Source of the DNA: Shewanella metallivivens
Lineage (GTDB): Bacteria > Pseudomonadota > Gammaproteobacteria > Enterobacterales > Shewanellaceae
Assembly (NCBI RefSeq): GCF_028750675.1
Contig: NZ_JAQQPZ010000010.1
Coordinates: 43,064-89,032 of the forward strand
Length of the DNA: 45,969 nucleotides
Reading direction: 5' to 3'
Position 1 is the stretch's first letter, and every line of letters starts with the position of its first letter. Made by a program: the position numbers and the translations under genes. The notes beneath the pieces were generated by a model. It was not told the origin of the DNA and searched no databases. It was given only the letters and a program-made list of their open reading frames with translations. Shown here piece after piece: positions 39,566 to 45,969 of this stretch.

Positions 39566-39626
39566 AAATTAGCCTCAATTAAGTGATATGCGGCATCTTT
39601 ATGGTGCCGCCAAAAGGACTCTCATT

Positions 39627-40211
39627 ATGTTCAAATGGCTCACCACCAGTTTATTACTGGTAACCAGTTTATCCGCTTTTGCCGCGGTTGATATTCAAAA
39701 AGACACCATTTACCCGCAAGTTGAGTTTGATACTTCAATGGGCAAAATTGTGGTCGAATTAGACCGTACTCGCGCACCATTAACCATTGATAACTTTTTA
39801 ACTTACGTGGTGAAAGGTGAATACGACAACACGATCTTTCATCGGGTCATTGCTGAGTTTGTCGTCCAAGGCGGCGGATTAACCACCAAATTAGAAGAGC
39901 GACCTTCAATGGCGCCTGTTGTGAATGAATCAGGTAATGGTTTATCAAATACAATGGGCACCATTGCCATGGCACGAGATAACGACCCACATTCAGCAAC
40001 CAGACAGTTTTTCTTTAATGTGGCTGACAATAAAAAATTAGACCCCTCTAAGCGGCGTTGGGGTTACACAGTGTTTGGTGAAGTCACCCAAGGCATGGAT
40101 GTTCTTGAAGCGATATCACTCGTTGAAACCGGGCACAACAGCACCTTAAATTGGCCCGACGTGCCAGTAAAAACCGTGTTACTCAAAAAAGCCACCTTAT
40201 TGCCACGCTAA
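39627..40211 (+). CDS. Periplasmic cyclophilin-type peptidyl-prolyl isomerase
   Basis: A 194-residue cyclophilin with signal peptide (MFKWLTTSLLLVTSLSAFAA), so PpiA-like and periplasmic. The catalytic core is visible: ELDRTRAPLTIDNFLTYV, NTIFHRVIAEFVVQGGG (with the catalytic Arg), MARDNDPHSATRQFFFNV and KLDPSKRRWGYTVFGEV. The Trp that fixes cyclosporin binding in eukaryotic forms is not in the usual place, as in other bacterial enzymes. AAGGA at 39614-39618 chooses this ATG over one 13 codons upstream. It follows yajG after 61 bases. Confidence 0.9.
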   Translation: MFKWLTTSLLLVTSLSAFAAVDIQKDTIYPQVEFDTSMGKIVVELDRTRAPLTIDNFLTYVVKGEYDNTIFHRVIAEFVVQGGGLTTKLEERPSMAPVVNESGNGLSNTMGTIAMARDNDPHSATRQFFFNVADNKKLDPSKRRWGYTVFGEVTQGMDVLEAISLVETGHNSTLNWPDVPVKTVLLKKATLLPR

Positions 40212-40217
40212 TCAGAC

Positions 40218-40248
40218 CGCGCTTAATCATGATTATCGATTAAGCGCG
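40218..40248 (+). terminator. Hairpin after the cyclophilin gene
   Basis: An 11-pair stem CGCGCTTAATC / GATTAAGCGCG with a nine-base loop, 7 bases after the stop. A poor T tract follows, so it is only terminator-like. Confidence 0.5.
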
Positions 40249-40295
40249 TTATCGACCTGCATCACATATTCTGAATAACCCTCAACACCTAACAA

Positions 40296-40309
40296 TTGAT
40301 TTACATCAA
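40296..40309. promoter_or_regulatory. FNR/EtrA-type site
   Basis: TTGAT-TTAC-ATCAA, an exact match to the FNR consensus. It lies 173 bases before the unknown gene at 40482 in an AT-rich 270-base gap. A TATACT at 40416-40421 is a candidate -10 box. The distance is longer than for a standard class II site. Confidence 0.5.
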
Positions 40310-40481
40310 TTTTTTAACGTCCAAAAAAAATAAGCCACTAATTTAATTAGTAATTAAATATATTTTTAACAAAGATTAATTTTGTCATATTTTCTACAAT
40401 GCTGAAATTTGCGTCTATACTCTAATTTTAGTCACTGTAATTGCTGTTTTTTCATGCATTCATTATCAAGGACATTCTTTC

Positions 40482-40808
40482 ATGACAGCACATGATTTTA
40501 TTGAAACTAAGGCACCGCAACTGGCTTATTACGGTAAAGCATTTTTAGACAATCAATTAGATTACAAAGAGATTCAATTATACATGTGGGATGTGCTTGA
40601 AGAATGGCAGTGCATTTCTACAAAACAACTCACAGAGCAGCTTAGCGATACCGAAAAAGTCTTTTGGCATTTACTCTATTGTTTTGATCATTGGTCTGAC
40701 TGGGCCATTAAAGGTAATCAATACCTACGACAGCAGATACACGATTGCTGCGACTACATCAATATTGGTGGTAACATGCCGCAGCGTTGCGTTGGCATTA
40801 GACCATAA
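40482..40808 (+). CDS. Hypothetical protein, unknown function
   Basis: A 108-residue soluble acidic protein rich in aromatic residues and with five or so cysteines. It starts MTAHDFIETKAPQLAYYGKA after AAGGA at ideal spacing, so translation is likely. The end, HDCCDYINIGGNMPQRCVGIRP, has clustered cysteines that may bind metal or form disulfides. I recognise no family. It is followed by ampG after about 100 bases without a clear terminator, so the two may share a transcript. An FNR-type box lies upstream. Confidence 0.65.
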   Translation: MTAHDFIETKAPQLAYYGKAFLDNQLDYKEIQLYMWDVLEEWQCISTKQLTEQLSDTEKVFWHLLYCFDHWSDWAIKGNQYLRQQIHDCCDYINIGGNMPQRCVGIRP

Positions 40809-40909
40809 TCAATATTTAATCCAAACTCGCTCAATTAACTGTGTGAATGGCTTGAACCTAAACCGCTGGCAACATAAGCTAGAGCTATTCTCCTTTATCC
40901 AGTTGTCTT

Positions 40910-42325
40910 ATGTCGGTTTTCTTGACTCAAATCCGTGAAGCCCTATCGGTTTACAACAACAAACGTGTATTCATTTTACTCTTACTGGGGTTCTCTGCCG
41001 GCTTACCGCTTATGTTGGTGTTTTCAACATTAAGCTTTTGGCTACGCGAAGCAGGCGTTGATCGTGCTGCCATTGGGTATTTCAGTTGGATAGCACTGAC
41101 CTACGCTTTTAAATGGGCATGGTCTCCCCTAGTCGACCGCATGTCACTGCCACTATTTACTCGTTTTTTTGGCCGCCGCCGCGGCTGGATGCTGTTTGCA
41201 CAGCTGTGTTTAGTCGGCGCCATTTTAGGCATGTCCGTAAGTGACCCAGTCGTTAACCTTGAGCGTTTAGCCTTATGTGCTTTATTACTCGCATTCGCTT
41301 CTGCCACTCAAGATATTGTTATCGACGCCTTTAGGATTGAATCAGCACCCGAAAAAATGCAAGCCGCCCTTGCTGCGGCTTACCAAGTGGGTTACCGCAG
41401 CGCGATGATTATAGCGACCGCAGGCGCATTAACCATTGCAGCCTGGGTATCTCCAGGTAATGATGAATACAATTTACAAGCTTGGCAAACAGCTTATTTT
41501 GTGATGGCAGTATTAATGGGTGTCGGTATTCTTACCACTCTATTTAGCCAAGAACCTCAAGTTGACACTAAACATGCAGATGAAAAAGAGCGCCTATTAC
41601 GTGCTGACTTTGCCGCTAAATACCCCGCAAAAATCGCCGGTACTTTAGCTTGGCTATACAGTGCCAGCGTCGTACCGTTTATCGACTTCTTTAAACGTTA
41701 TGGTAAAAGTGCCATATTAATTTTACTGCTCATTTCTTGTTATCGCATTTCAGACATTGTGATGGGTATTATGGCCAACGTGTTTTACGTTGATATGGGT
41801 TTTAACAAAGAGGAAATCGCCTTTATTAGCAAAGTCTATGGCTTAATCATGACCTTGGTTGGCGCAGCCTTTGGTGGCGTATTATTGATGCGTTATGGCA
41901 CCATGAAAATCCTATTCTTAGGCGCGTTGTTGGTGGCTATCACTAACTTATTATTTGCTTGGCAAGCCTACATTGGTTACAACGTACCTTTTTTAACCTT
42001 TGCCATTTCGGTCGATAACTTCAGTGCGGGTATTGCTACCGCTGCATTCATTGCCTATTTGTCCAGCTTGACCAGCAGTGGCTACAGCGCGACACAATAT
42101 GCATTGTTGTCATCAATTATGCTGCTGTTCCCAAAGTTTATTGCCGGGTTCTCTGGCTTGTACGTGGATGCATTTGGTTATATCAACTTCTTTGTTGCTG
42201 CAAGTTTGATAGGGTTCCCTGTATTGCTGTTAGTGGTATTAGTCAATCGTTCGCAAAAAGCTTTAGTGGTGGCCAATAAGGCAACGACAGAGCGCGCAAT
42301 GGATGCGGGAAAGTCACCACTGTAA
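40910..42325 (+). CDS. ampG: Muropeptide permease AmpG
   Basis: An inner-membrane MFS carrier (471 residues, at least twelve helices) that brings GlcNAc-anhydroMurNAc peptides from the periplasm to the cytoplasm for recycling and for control of ampC. The start of the membrane part, LLLGFSAGLPLMLVFSTLSF, is the AmpG signature; further landmarks are YAFKWAWSPLVDR, ATQDIVIDAFRIE and a VDMGFNKEEIAFISKVYGL segment. It lies near yajG, as in E. coli. The amgK-murU pair at the left edge would use the sugars this carrier brings in. Confidence 0.92.
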   Translation: MSVFLTQIREALSVYNNKRVFILLLLGFSAGLPLMLVFSTLSFWLREAGVDRAAIGYFSWIALTYAFKWAWSPLVDRMSLPLFTRFFGRRRGWMLFAQLCLVGAILGMSVSDPVVNLERLALCALLLAFASATQDIVIDAFRIESAPEKMQAALAAAYQVGYRSAMIIATAGALTIAAWVSPGNDEYNLQAWQTAYFVMAVLMGVGILTTLFSQEPQVDTKHADEKERLLRADFAAKYPAKIAGTLAWLYSASVVPFIDFFKRYGKSAILILLLISCYRISDIVMGIMANVFYVDMGFNKEEIAFISKVYGLIMTLVGAAFGGVLLMRYGTMKILFLGALLVAITNLLFAWQAYIGYNVPFLTFAISVDNFSAGIATAAFIAYLSSLTSSGYSATQYALLSSIMLLFPKFIAGFSGLYVDAFGYINFFVAASLIGFPVLLLVVLVNRSQKALVVANKATTERAMDAGKSPL

Positions 42326-42371
42326 AAATAAAAAAGTCCTACACCGCAAGATGTTCAGTAACCTAAAATAC

Positions 42372-42406
42372 AAAAAACCGACAAGGTTTTCCCCTATCGG
42401 TTTTTT
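42372..42406. terminator. Terminator between convergent ampG and yajQ
   Basis: AAAAAACCGA pairs with TCGGTTTTTT around a 15-base loop; T tracts serve both directions. Confidence 0.78.
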
Positions 42407-42445
42407 ATTTCGGCGTTTAACGCTAAGGCTGAGTCGCGTTAAAAA

Positions 42446-42931
42446 TTAGTCTTTAAAGTTATCAAACTGAAAAGGCTGACCTAACTCTGACTCTTTAGCC
42501 AATCGCATTACCGCTTGTAAATCATCACGCTTCTTACCGGTGACTCGCACTTTGTCGCCTTGAATGGCTGACTGCACTTTAAGTTTGCTGTCTTTAATTG
42601 CTTTAACCAGCTTTTTGGCCACTAAGGCATCAATACCTTGCTTAAAGCTCACTCTTAAACTGAAGGTTTTACCACTGTGTACCGCTTTGTCGTCGACTTC
42701 CATTGCTGATGGGTCGACATTGCGTTTAGTCAACTGCATGCGCAATATGTCGACTAATTGCTTACAAATAAAGTCATCTTCCGCTTTTAAAGTGACAACA
42801 TTATCTTTCAAGTCAATTTCAATGTCTTTACCACGTAAATCAAATCGGCTCGACACTTCGCGACGAGAATTCTCTACCGCATTACGTAGTTCTTCTTCAT
42901 TGATTTCTGACACGATATCCATAGATGGCAT
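42446..42931 (-). CDS. yajQ: YajQ family nucleotide-binding protein
   Basis: A 161-residue cytoplasmic protein of the YajQ/UPF0234 family: [48 protein letters not shown] and [20 protein letters not shown]. Two ferredoxin-like domains are expected. Relatives bind cyclic di-GMP or nucleic acid and were reported to act as virulence-related c-di-GMP effectors in plant pathogens; role here unknown. AGAGGAA precedes the ATG. Full length. Confidence 0.93.
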   Translation of the reverse strand: MPSMDIVSEINEEELRNAVENSRREVSSRFDLRGKDIEIDLKDNVVTLKAEDDFICKQLVDILRMQLTKRNVDPSAMEVDDKAVHSGKTFSLRVSFKQGIDALVAKKLVKAIKDSKLKVQSAIQGDKVRVTGKKRDDLQAVMRLAKESELGQPFQFDNFKD

Positions 42932-43307
42932 GTTGATTCCTCTTTGGTACTTCTACGGGCTTTTCACCCTAATAATGGCAATTAAGATGTATTTTACACT
43001 AGGTCAGTAGTACGGGATAGTAAAGCGCAAAACGATTGAGTTTTCGCTCTAAAACTGTGACAAATATTTACTTGATTAACAAAAAATAACTAAGGGGGTA
43101 TTTTTACCATATAAGCCCCACTAAAGCCCATTAACATTGAGGGTAGACGGAGTGGTAGAGTCATTCAATCGGCTGATAAAGCCGAATTCGCGACAATATT
43201 GGCATCACCTCGCGGTTTATTCGTGACAATATCAAACAGGTTTCTTATTATTAAGCATATTCTCGTTTCACAAGGCTGATGTAACGCTCGTGATCACTTA
43301 TAAAAAT
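42932..43307. other. Gene-free stretch with a direct repeat and a hairpin
   Basis: No reading frame of note. It contains the hairpin TCGGCT-GATAA-AGCCGA (43169-43185) and two near-identical 13-mers, TTCGCGACAATAT (43187-43199) and TTCGTGACAATAT (43220-43232), 33 bases apart (three helix turns). The pattern suits tandem binding sites for one protein before the VanZ-like gene. Confidence 0.35.
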
Positions 43308-43649
43308 ATGTTTAAACTTGCGTTAGTTGTCGCCGTGATTGTGACAAGCTATTTAGTTTTCTCTAAACCGAATTACCCACAAACGTTTTCTCATATGGAT
43401 AAAGTCGGCCATTTAGGTAGCTTTTTTGCCTTATCTTATCTGGCTCATTATGCCTTTAAGCCTAAATGGTTTTATTTGTGTGCAGCCCTGGGCGGTTATG
43501 CCATTTTGATAGAATTAGTTCAGTCGCGTTTGCCATACCGAAGTGCTTCAACTGCCGATGTCGTCGCTGATTTTGCAGGTATTGGCTTATTTTACTTAAT
43601 GCACTTCTCTATTTTACAGTACCGAAAAATAACCGCTAAGCGCCCTTAA
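43308..43649 (+). CDS. VanZ-like family membrane protein
   Basis: A protein of 113 residues from the ATG at 43308 (119 from a GTG at 43290), with four hydrophobic segments: about 3-18, 33-52, 56-73 and 88-103. The HMDKVGHLGSFFALSYLAHY and SRLPYRSASTADVVADFAGI pieces are typical of the VanZ-like family, named after the teicoplanin resistance accessory protein; members outside that cluster have no settled role. Neither start has a good ribosome-binding site. panE follows after 29 bases on the same strand. Confidence 0.8.
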   Translation: MFKLALVVAVIVTSYLVFSKPNYPQTFSHMDKVGHLGSFFALSYLAHYAFKPKWFYLCAALGGYAILIELVQSRLPYRSASTADVVADFAGIGLFYLMHFSILQYRKITAKRP

Positions 43650-43678
43650 ACGTCACATTAACCACAAAGGTCAGCCCA

Positions 43679-44671
43679 ATGGTAGTCACATCAAAACCGC
43701 ACCCTACTCAGGCTAACATTGCCATTTTAGGCGCAGGGGCTATTGGCCAATTGATGTTTCATAAACTGGGCTTAACGGGGCAAGCGACTGAGGCAGAGCC
43801 CATTCGTGACGTGGTATTGATTGGTCGCCAGCCGCACACTCAACAGCACACATTGCAATTTACAGATTCTAATGGCCAAACTCACCACACCACGGCAACA
43901 ATCCTTAACAGGAATGATGCCCAACTCGAAAATATCAATTTATTGCTAGTGTGCGTTAAAGCTTATCAAGTTGAACACGCCCTACAGCCTTTACTGAGCA
44001 AATTGGCGCAACATTGTCATATCGTGTTACTACATAATGGATTAGGGCCGCACTTAGCGGTGTCTGCAGCCCTAAAACATTTCCCAGACCTGGGTTTATC
44101 ACTAGGCACAACGTCACAAGCGGCTTTAAAAATAAGTCAGTGGCACATTAAACACACAGGGGTTGGTGTTACCCAGCTGGGACATTATTGCGGCACGCCA
44201 TTATCTGCTGAGCTCAAGCACAGGCTCCAGGCATTACACCGAGACAACCAACCGCTTGAGTGGCATCAGCCTGTGTTGCCTATTTTGTGGCAAAAGTTGG
44301 CGATAAACGCGGCCATCAATCCATTAAGTGCATTGAATCAATGTGCTAATGGCCAGTTAGCGGCTGAAGAATATCAACCACAGATTACCGCAATTATTGA
44401 TGAGTTAGTCAATGTGGCAAAATGTGATGGCATTGAGCTAGCCCCTGCGCAGTTATTAAACCGGGTAAAGCAAGTCATCGCGCTCACCTCAGCTAACTTT
44501 TCATCCATGTATCAGGACGTGGCCCATCATCGCGCCACAGAAATCGATTACATTAATGGTTATATTTGCCAACAAGCAAAACGTTATAATCTTGCAACGC
44601 CCACTAACCAATCTCTTGTGACTAAGATCGCTACGCTAAGTCAACAAGACAAAGCTTCACAACCCACTTAA
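43679..44671 (+). CDS. panE: 2-dehydropantoate 2-reductase (ApbA/PanE family)
   Basis: A 330-residue enzyme expected to reduce ketopantoate to pantoate with NADPH in pantothenate synthesis. The N terminus has the nucleotide-binding ILGAGAIGQLMFHKL, then LLLVCVKAYQVEHAL with the catalytic-region Lys (VKAYQ), HNGLGPH, LWQKLAINAAINPLSAL with the second conserved Lys and Asn residues, and SSMYQDVAHHRATEIDYING, the family's C-terminal signature. AAGG lies before the ATG. Its last 4 bases overlap the convergent EamA gene. Confidence 0.9.
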   Translation: MVVTSKPHPTQANIAILGAGAIGQLMFHKLGLTGQATEAEPIRDVVLIGRQPHTQQHTLQFTDSNGQTHHTTATILNRNDAQLENINLLLVCVKAYQVEHALQPLLSKLAQHCHIVLLHNGLGPHLAVSAALKHFPDLGLSLGTTSQAALKISQWHIKHTGVGVTQLGHYCGTPLSAELKHRLQALHRDNQPLEWHQPVLPILWQKLAINAAINPLSALNQCANGQLAAEEYQPQITAIIDELVNVAKCDGIELAPAQLLNRVKQVIALTSANFSSMYQDVAHHRATEIDYINGYICQQAKRYNLATPTNQSLVTKIATLSQQDKASQPT

Positions 44672-45540
44672 CTCCACATCACCAAAATCGCGGCAATGGC
44701 AATCAGCACTAAACCAGCCACGTCATTGATTTTGACTTTATCTTTAAGCCACAGAGCGGCAATCATTAACGTAAAAAAGACTTCGATTTGGCCAAGGGTT
44801 TTGACATAAGGCACAGCCTGTAATGACATTGCGCTAAACCAACCAATGGAGCCAATACAACTGGCGACACTGATTGCGACGGTGAGCTTTGGACGTTGCC
44901 ATAATGCGCTTAAAGTGGATTTGTCTTTTGCGACTAAGTAAGCAATCAGCACGATGGTTTGAATACTAATAACCCACAACAATACCCATGCGGCGCGGTG
45001 AGTAAACGGCCCTTGCAAAGTTAAACTGGCTTCTCTTACCCACAGGGATGTTAACGCAAACGCACTGCCGCAGGTTAAACCTAACATGACAGTTTTGACA
45101 GAAAGCTGTTTAAATCCTTGTTTACTACTAAGCAACATGACAGCCAAACCGCCAACCACAACGCCTATCCAACCAAGTAATGATAATTGAGTACCAAAGA
45201 AAAACACCCCAAGGATTGCAGCGACTAAGGCTTCACTTTTTGCCAACCCAGCACCAATGGCAAAGTTTTGCATTTTAAACAGCTTTACCATTAAGCCCGT
45301 CGCCAATATTTGCATTGAAGAAGCCCCAATAACAAATCCCCAAAAGTCAGCGCTAAATTGCGGTAATGCAGCGGGTTGATATTGATGCAGACTAAACAGG
45401 TACAAGGCGGCAATCGGCCCCGCCCAAATAAATCGCGCCAAAGTCACACCTGCAACCTTGACCTCTTTACTGAGTTGACTTTGAAAGGCGTTACGCCATG
45501 CCTGCATAAATGCCGCAAGAAAAGTAAATAAGATCCACAT
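44668..45540 (-). CDS. EamA family (drug/metabolite) transporter
   Basis: A 290-residue inner-membrane protein with about ten helices in two EamA repeats (about 3-135 and 150-285), with the repeat-end glycines GWIGVVVGGLAVMLLSSKQG and a C-terminal KINDVAGLVLIAIAAILVM. Such carriers export amino acids, purines or other small metabolites; nothing here fixes the substrate. Only a weak ribosome-binding site. It lies between panE (convergent, 4-base overlap) and the kdsA terminator. Confidence 0.88.
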   Translation of the reverse strand: MWILFTFLAAFMQAWRNAFQSQLSKEVKVAGVTLARFIWAGPIAALYLFSLHQYQPAALPQFSADFWGFVIGASSMQILATGLMVKLFKMQNFAIGAGLAKSEALVAAILGVFFFGTQLSLLGWIGVVVGGLAVMLLSSKQGFKQLSVKTVMLGLTCGSAFALTSLWVREASLTLQGPFTHRAAWVLLWVISIQTIVLIAYLVAKDKSTLSALWQRPKLTVAISVASCIGSIGWFSAMSLQAVPYVKTLGQIEVFFTLMIAALWLKDKVKINDVAGLVLIAIAAILVMWS

Positions 45541-45551
45541 CGTTAAATCCA

Positions 45552-45590
45552 GAAAGACAAAAGCCCTAACTTTGTAAAAAGTCAGGGCTT
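45552..45590 (-). terminator. Terminator after kdsA
   Basis: Minus strand: AAGCCCTGAC pairs with GTTAGGGCTT (one mismatch) and is followed by TTGTCTTT. It lies about 110 bases after the kdsA stop and just before the EamA gene. Confidence 0.65.
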
Positions 45591-45701
45591 ATACAAGGGT
45601 AATTAGATTACTGTTTACGGTGAATAAAAGACACTCAAAATGTGTCAAATTGATTAAAAATCAACTTACTTACCTTGATTCAGAAGCTAAAAACACCATG
45701 C

Positions 45702-45969
45702 TTATTTACTGGTATCAATAAACTCAAATGATTTAACCAGTTCATCAACGGCTTTCATCTGGGTAAGATATTTTTCTAACAAATGCAGTGGCAATGCACA
45801 TGGGCCGTCACATTTAGCATTATCAGGATCGGGATGCGCTTCAATAAACAACCCCGCTAAACCTAATGCCATACCACTGCGAGCAAGTTCAGTCGCTTGA
45901 GCACGACGGCCACCAGCAGAATCAGCTCGCCCACCAGGGCGTTGTAGTGCGTGAGTTGCATCAAAGATG
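45702..45969 (-). CDS. kdsA: 3-deoxy-8-phosphooctulonate synthase, C-terminal part
   Basis: The last 88-89 codons of KdsA, running off the right edge. On the minus strand it reads [20 protein letters not shown], then [40 protein letters not shown] and the end FEFIDTSK. KdsA condenses arabinose-5-phosphate with phosphoenolpyruvate to KDO-8-phosphate for lipopolysaccharide cores. FDATH and EAHPDP carry metal and substrate ligands in the family. The N-terminal two thirds are outside the window. Confidence 0.93.
   Translation of the reverse strand, partial: IFDATHALQRPGGRADSAGGRRAQATELARSGMALGLAGLFIEAHPDPDNAKCDGPCALPLHLLEKYLTQMKAVDELVKSFEFIDTSK

Noticed and set aside
40591..40938. 115-codon frame overlapping the unknown gene and the ampG start; considered as a frameshifted extension
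   Set aside because: The peptide looks random, and the 108-residue frame has an ideal ribosome-binding site and ends cleanly with a conserved-looking cysteine tail.

Overview
The window looks like chromosomal DNA of a marine gammaproteobacterium, most likely Shewanella or a close relative. This rests on gene order and protein character (amgK/murU facing lptD-surA-pdxA-rsmA-apaG-apaH; cgtA-rpmA-rplU facing ispB; yajG and ampG close together; DUF3144 and DUF3718 proteins), on moderate GC, and on consensus CRP and FNR/EtrA boxes. No species call can be made from the sequence alone.

Layout. 1-8.1 kb is core envelope and housekeeping: the end of murU and all of amgK (cell-wall sugar salvage) on the minus strand, then lptD, surA, pdxA, rsmA, apaG and apaH on the plus strand. 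8.2-10.3 kb is a methyl-accepting chemotaxis protein. 10.7-14.9 kb, on the minus strand, holds a small DUF3718 protein, folA, the two-part exporter yjjB/yjjP, the GTPase cgtA and the ribosomal genes rpmA/rplU, facing ispB. 16.4-27.8 kb is mixed: ung, DUF3144, a LysE-type exporter, a membrane-anchored thioredoxin, a TonB-dependent receptor facing an acyl-CoA ligase across a perfect CRP site, an MsbA-like ABC exporter, an orphan type IV pilin-like protein, a small membrane protein and rlmG.

27.9-35.9 kb is the accessory heart of the window: an alginate-use locus. A FadR-type GntR regulator (minus strand) faces a tight four-gene operon: PL6 alginate lyase, PL17 oligoalginate lyase, KdgF-like cupin and a hexuronate-type MFS carrier. 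Together they would cut alginate outside the cytoplasm to unsaturated monouronate, help convert it to the open keto acid, and import sugar acid. The DEH reductase, KDG kinase and KDPG aldolase, and an outer-membrane receptor, are absent here. Two short transcription units with TTGGT/ACCAA-type operators, promoter-like elements and terminators lie at 27.94-28.27 and 29.22-29.55 kb but hold no full gene. The second has a strong ribosome-binding site and a 43-codon frame that may be the stub of a deleted receptor gene. These are the most unusual features seen.

36-46 kb carries a SAM methyltransferase, a sterol-desaturase-type hydroxylase, a DUF2804 protein, the lipoprotein yajG, a periplasmic cyclophilin, an unknown 108-residue protein downstream of an FNR box, ampG, yajQ, a VanZ-like protein, panE, an EamA transporter and the 3' part of kdsA. 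AmpG, AmgK and MurU in one window suggest muropeptide recycling through the MurNAc/GlcNAc salvage shunt. No rRNA, tRNA, CRISPR array or insertion sequence was recognised. No clearly new system is proven; the strongest leads are the two gene-poor regulated units of the alginate locus.
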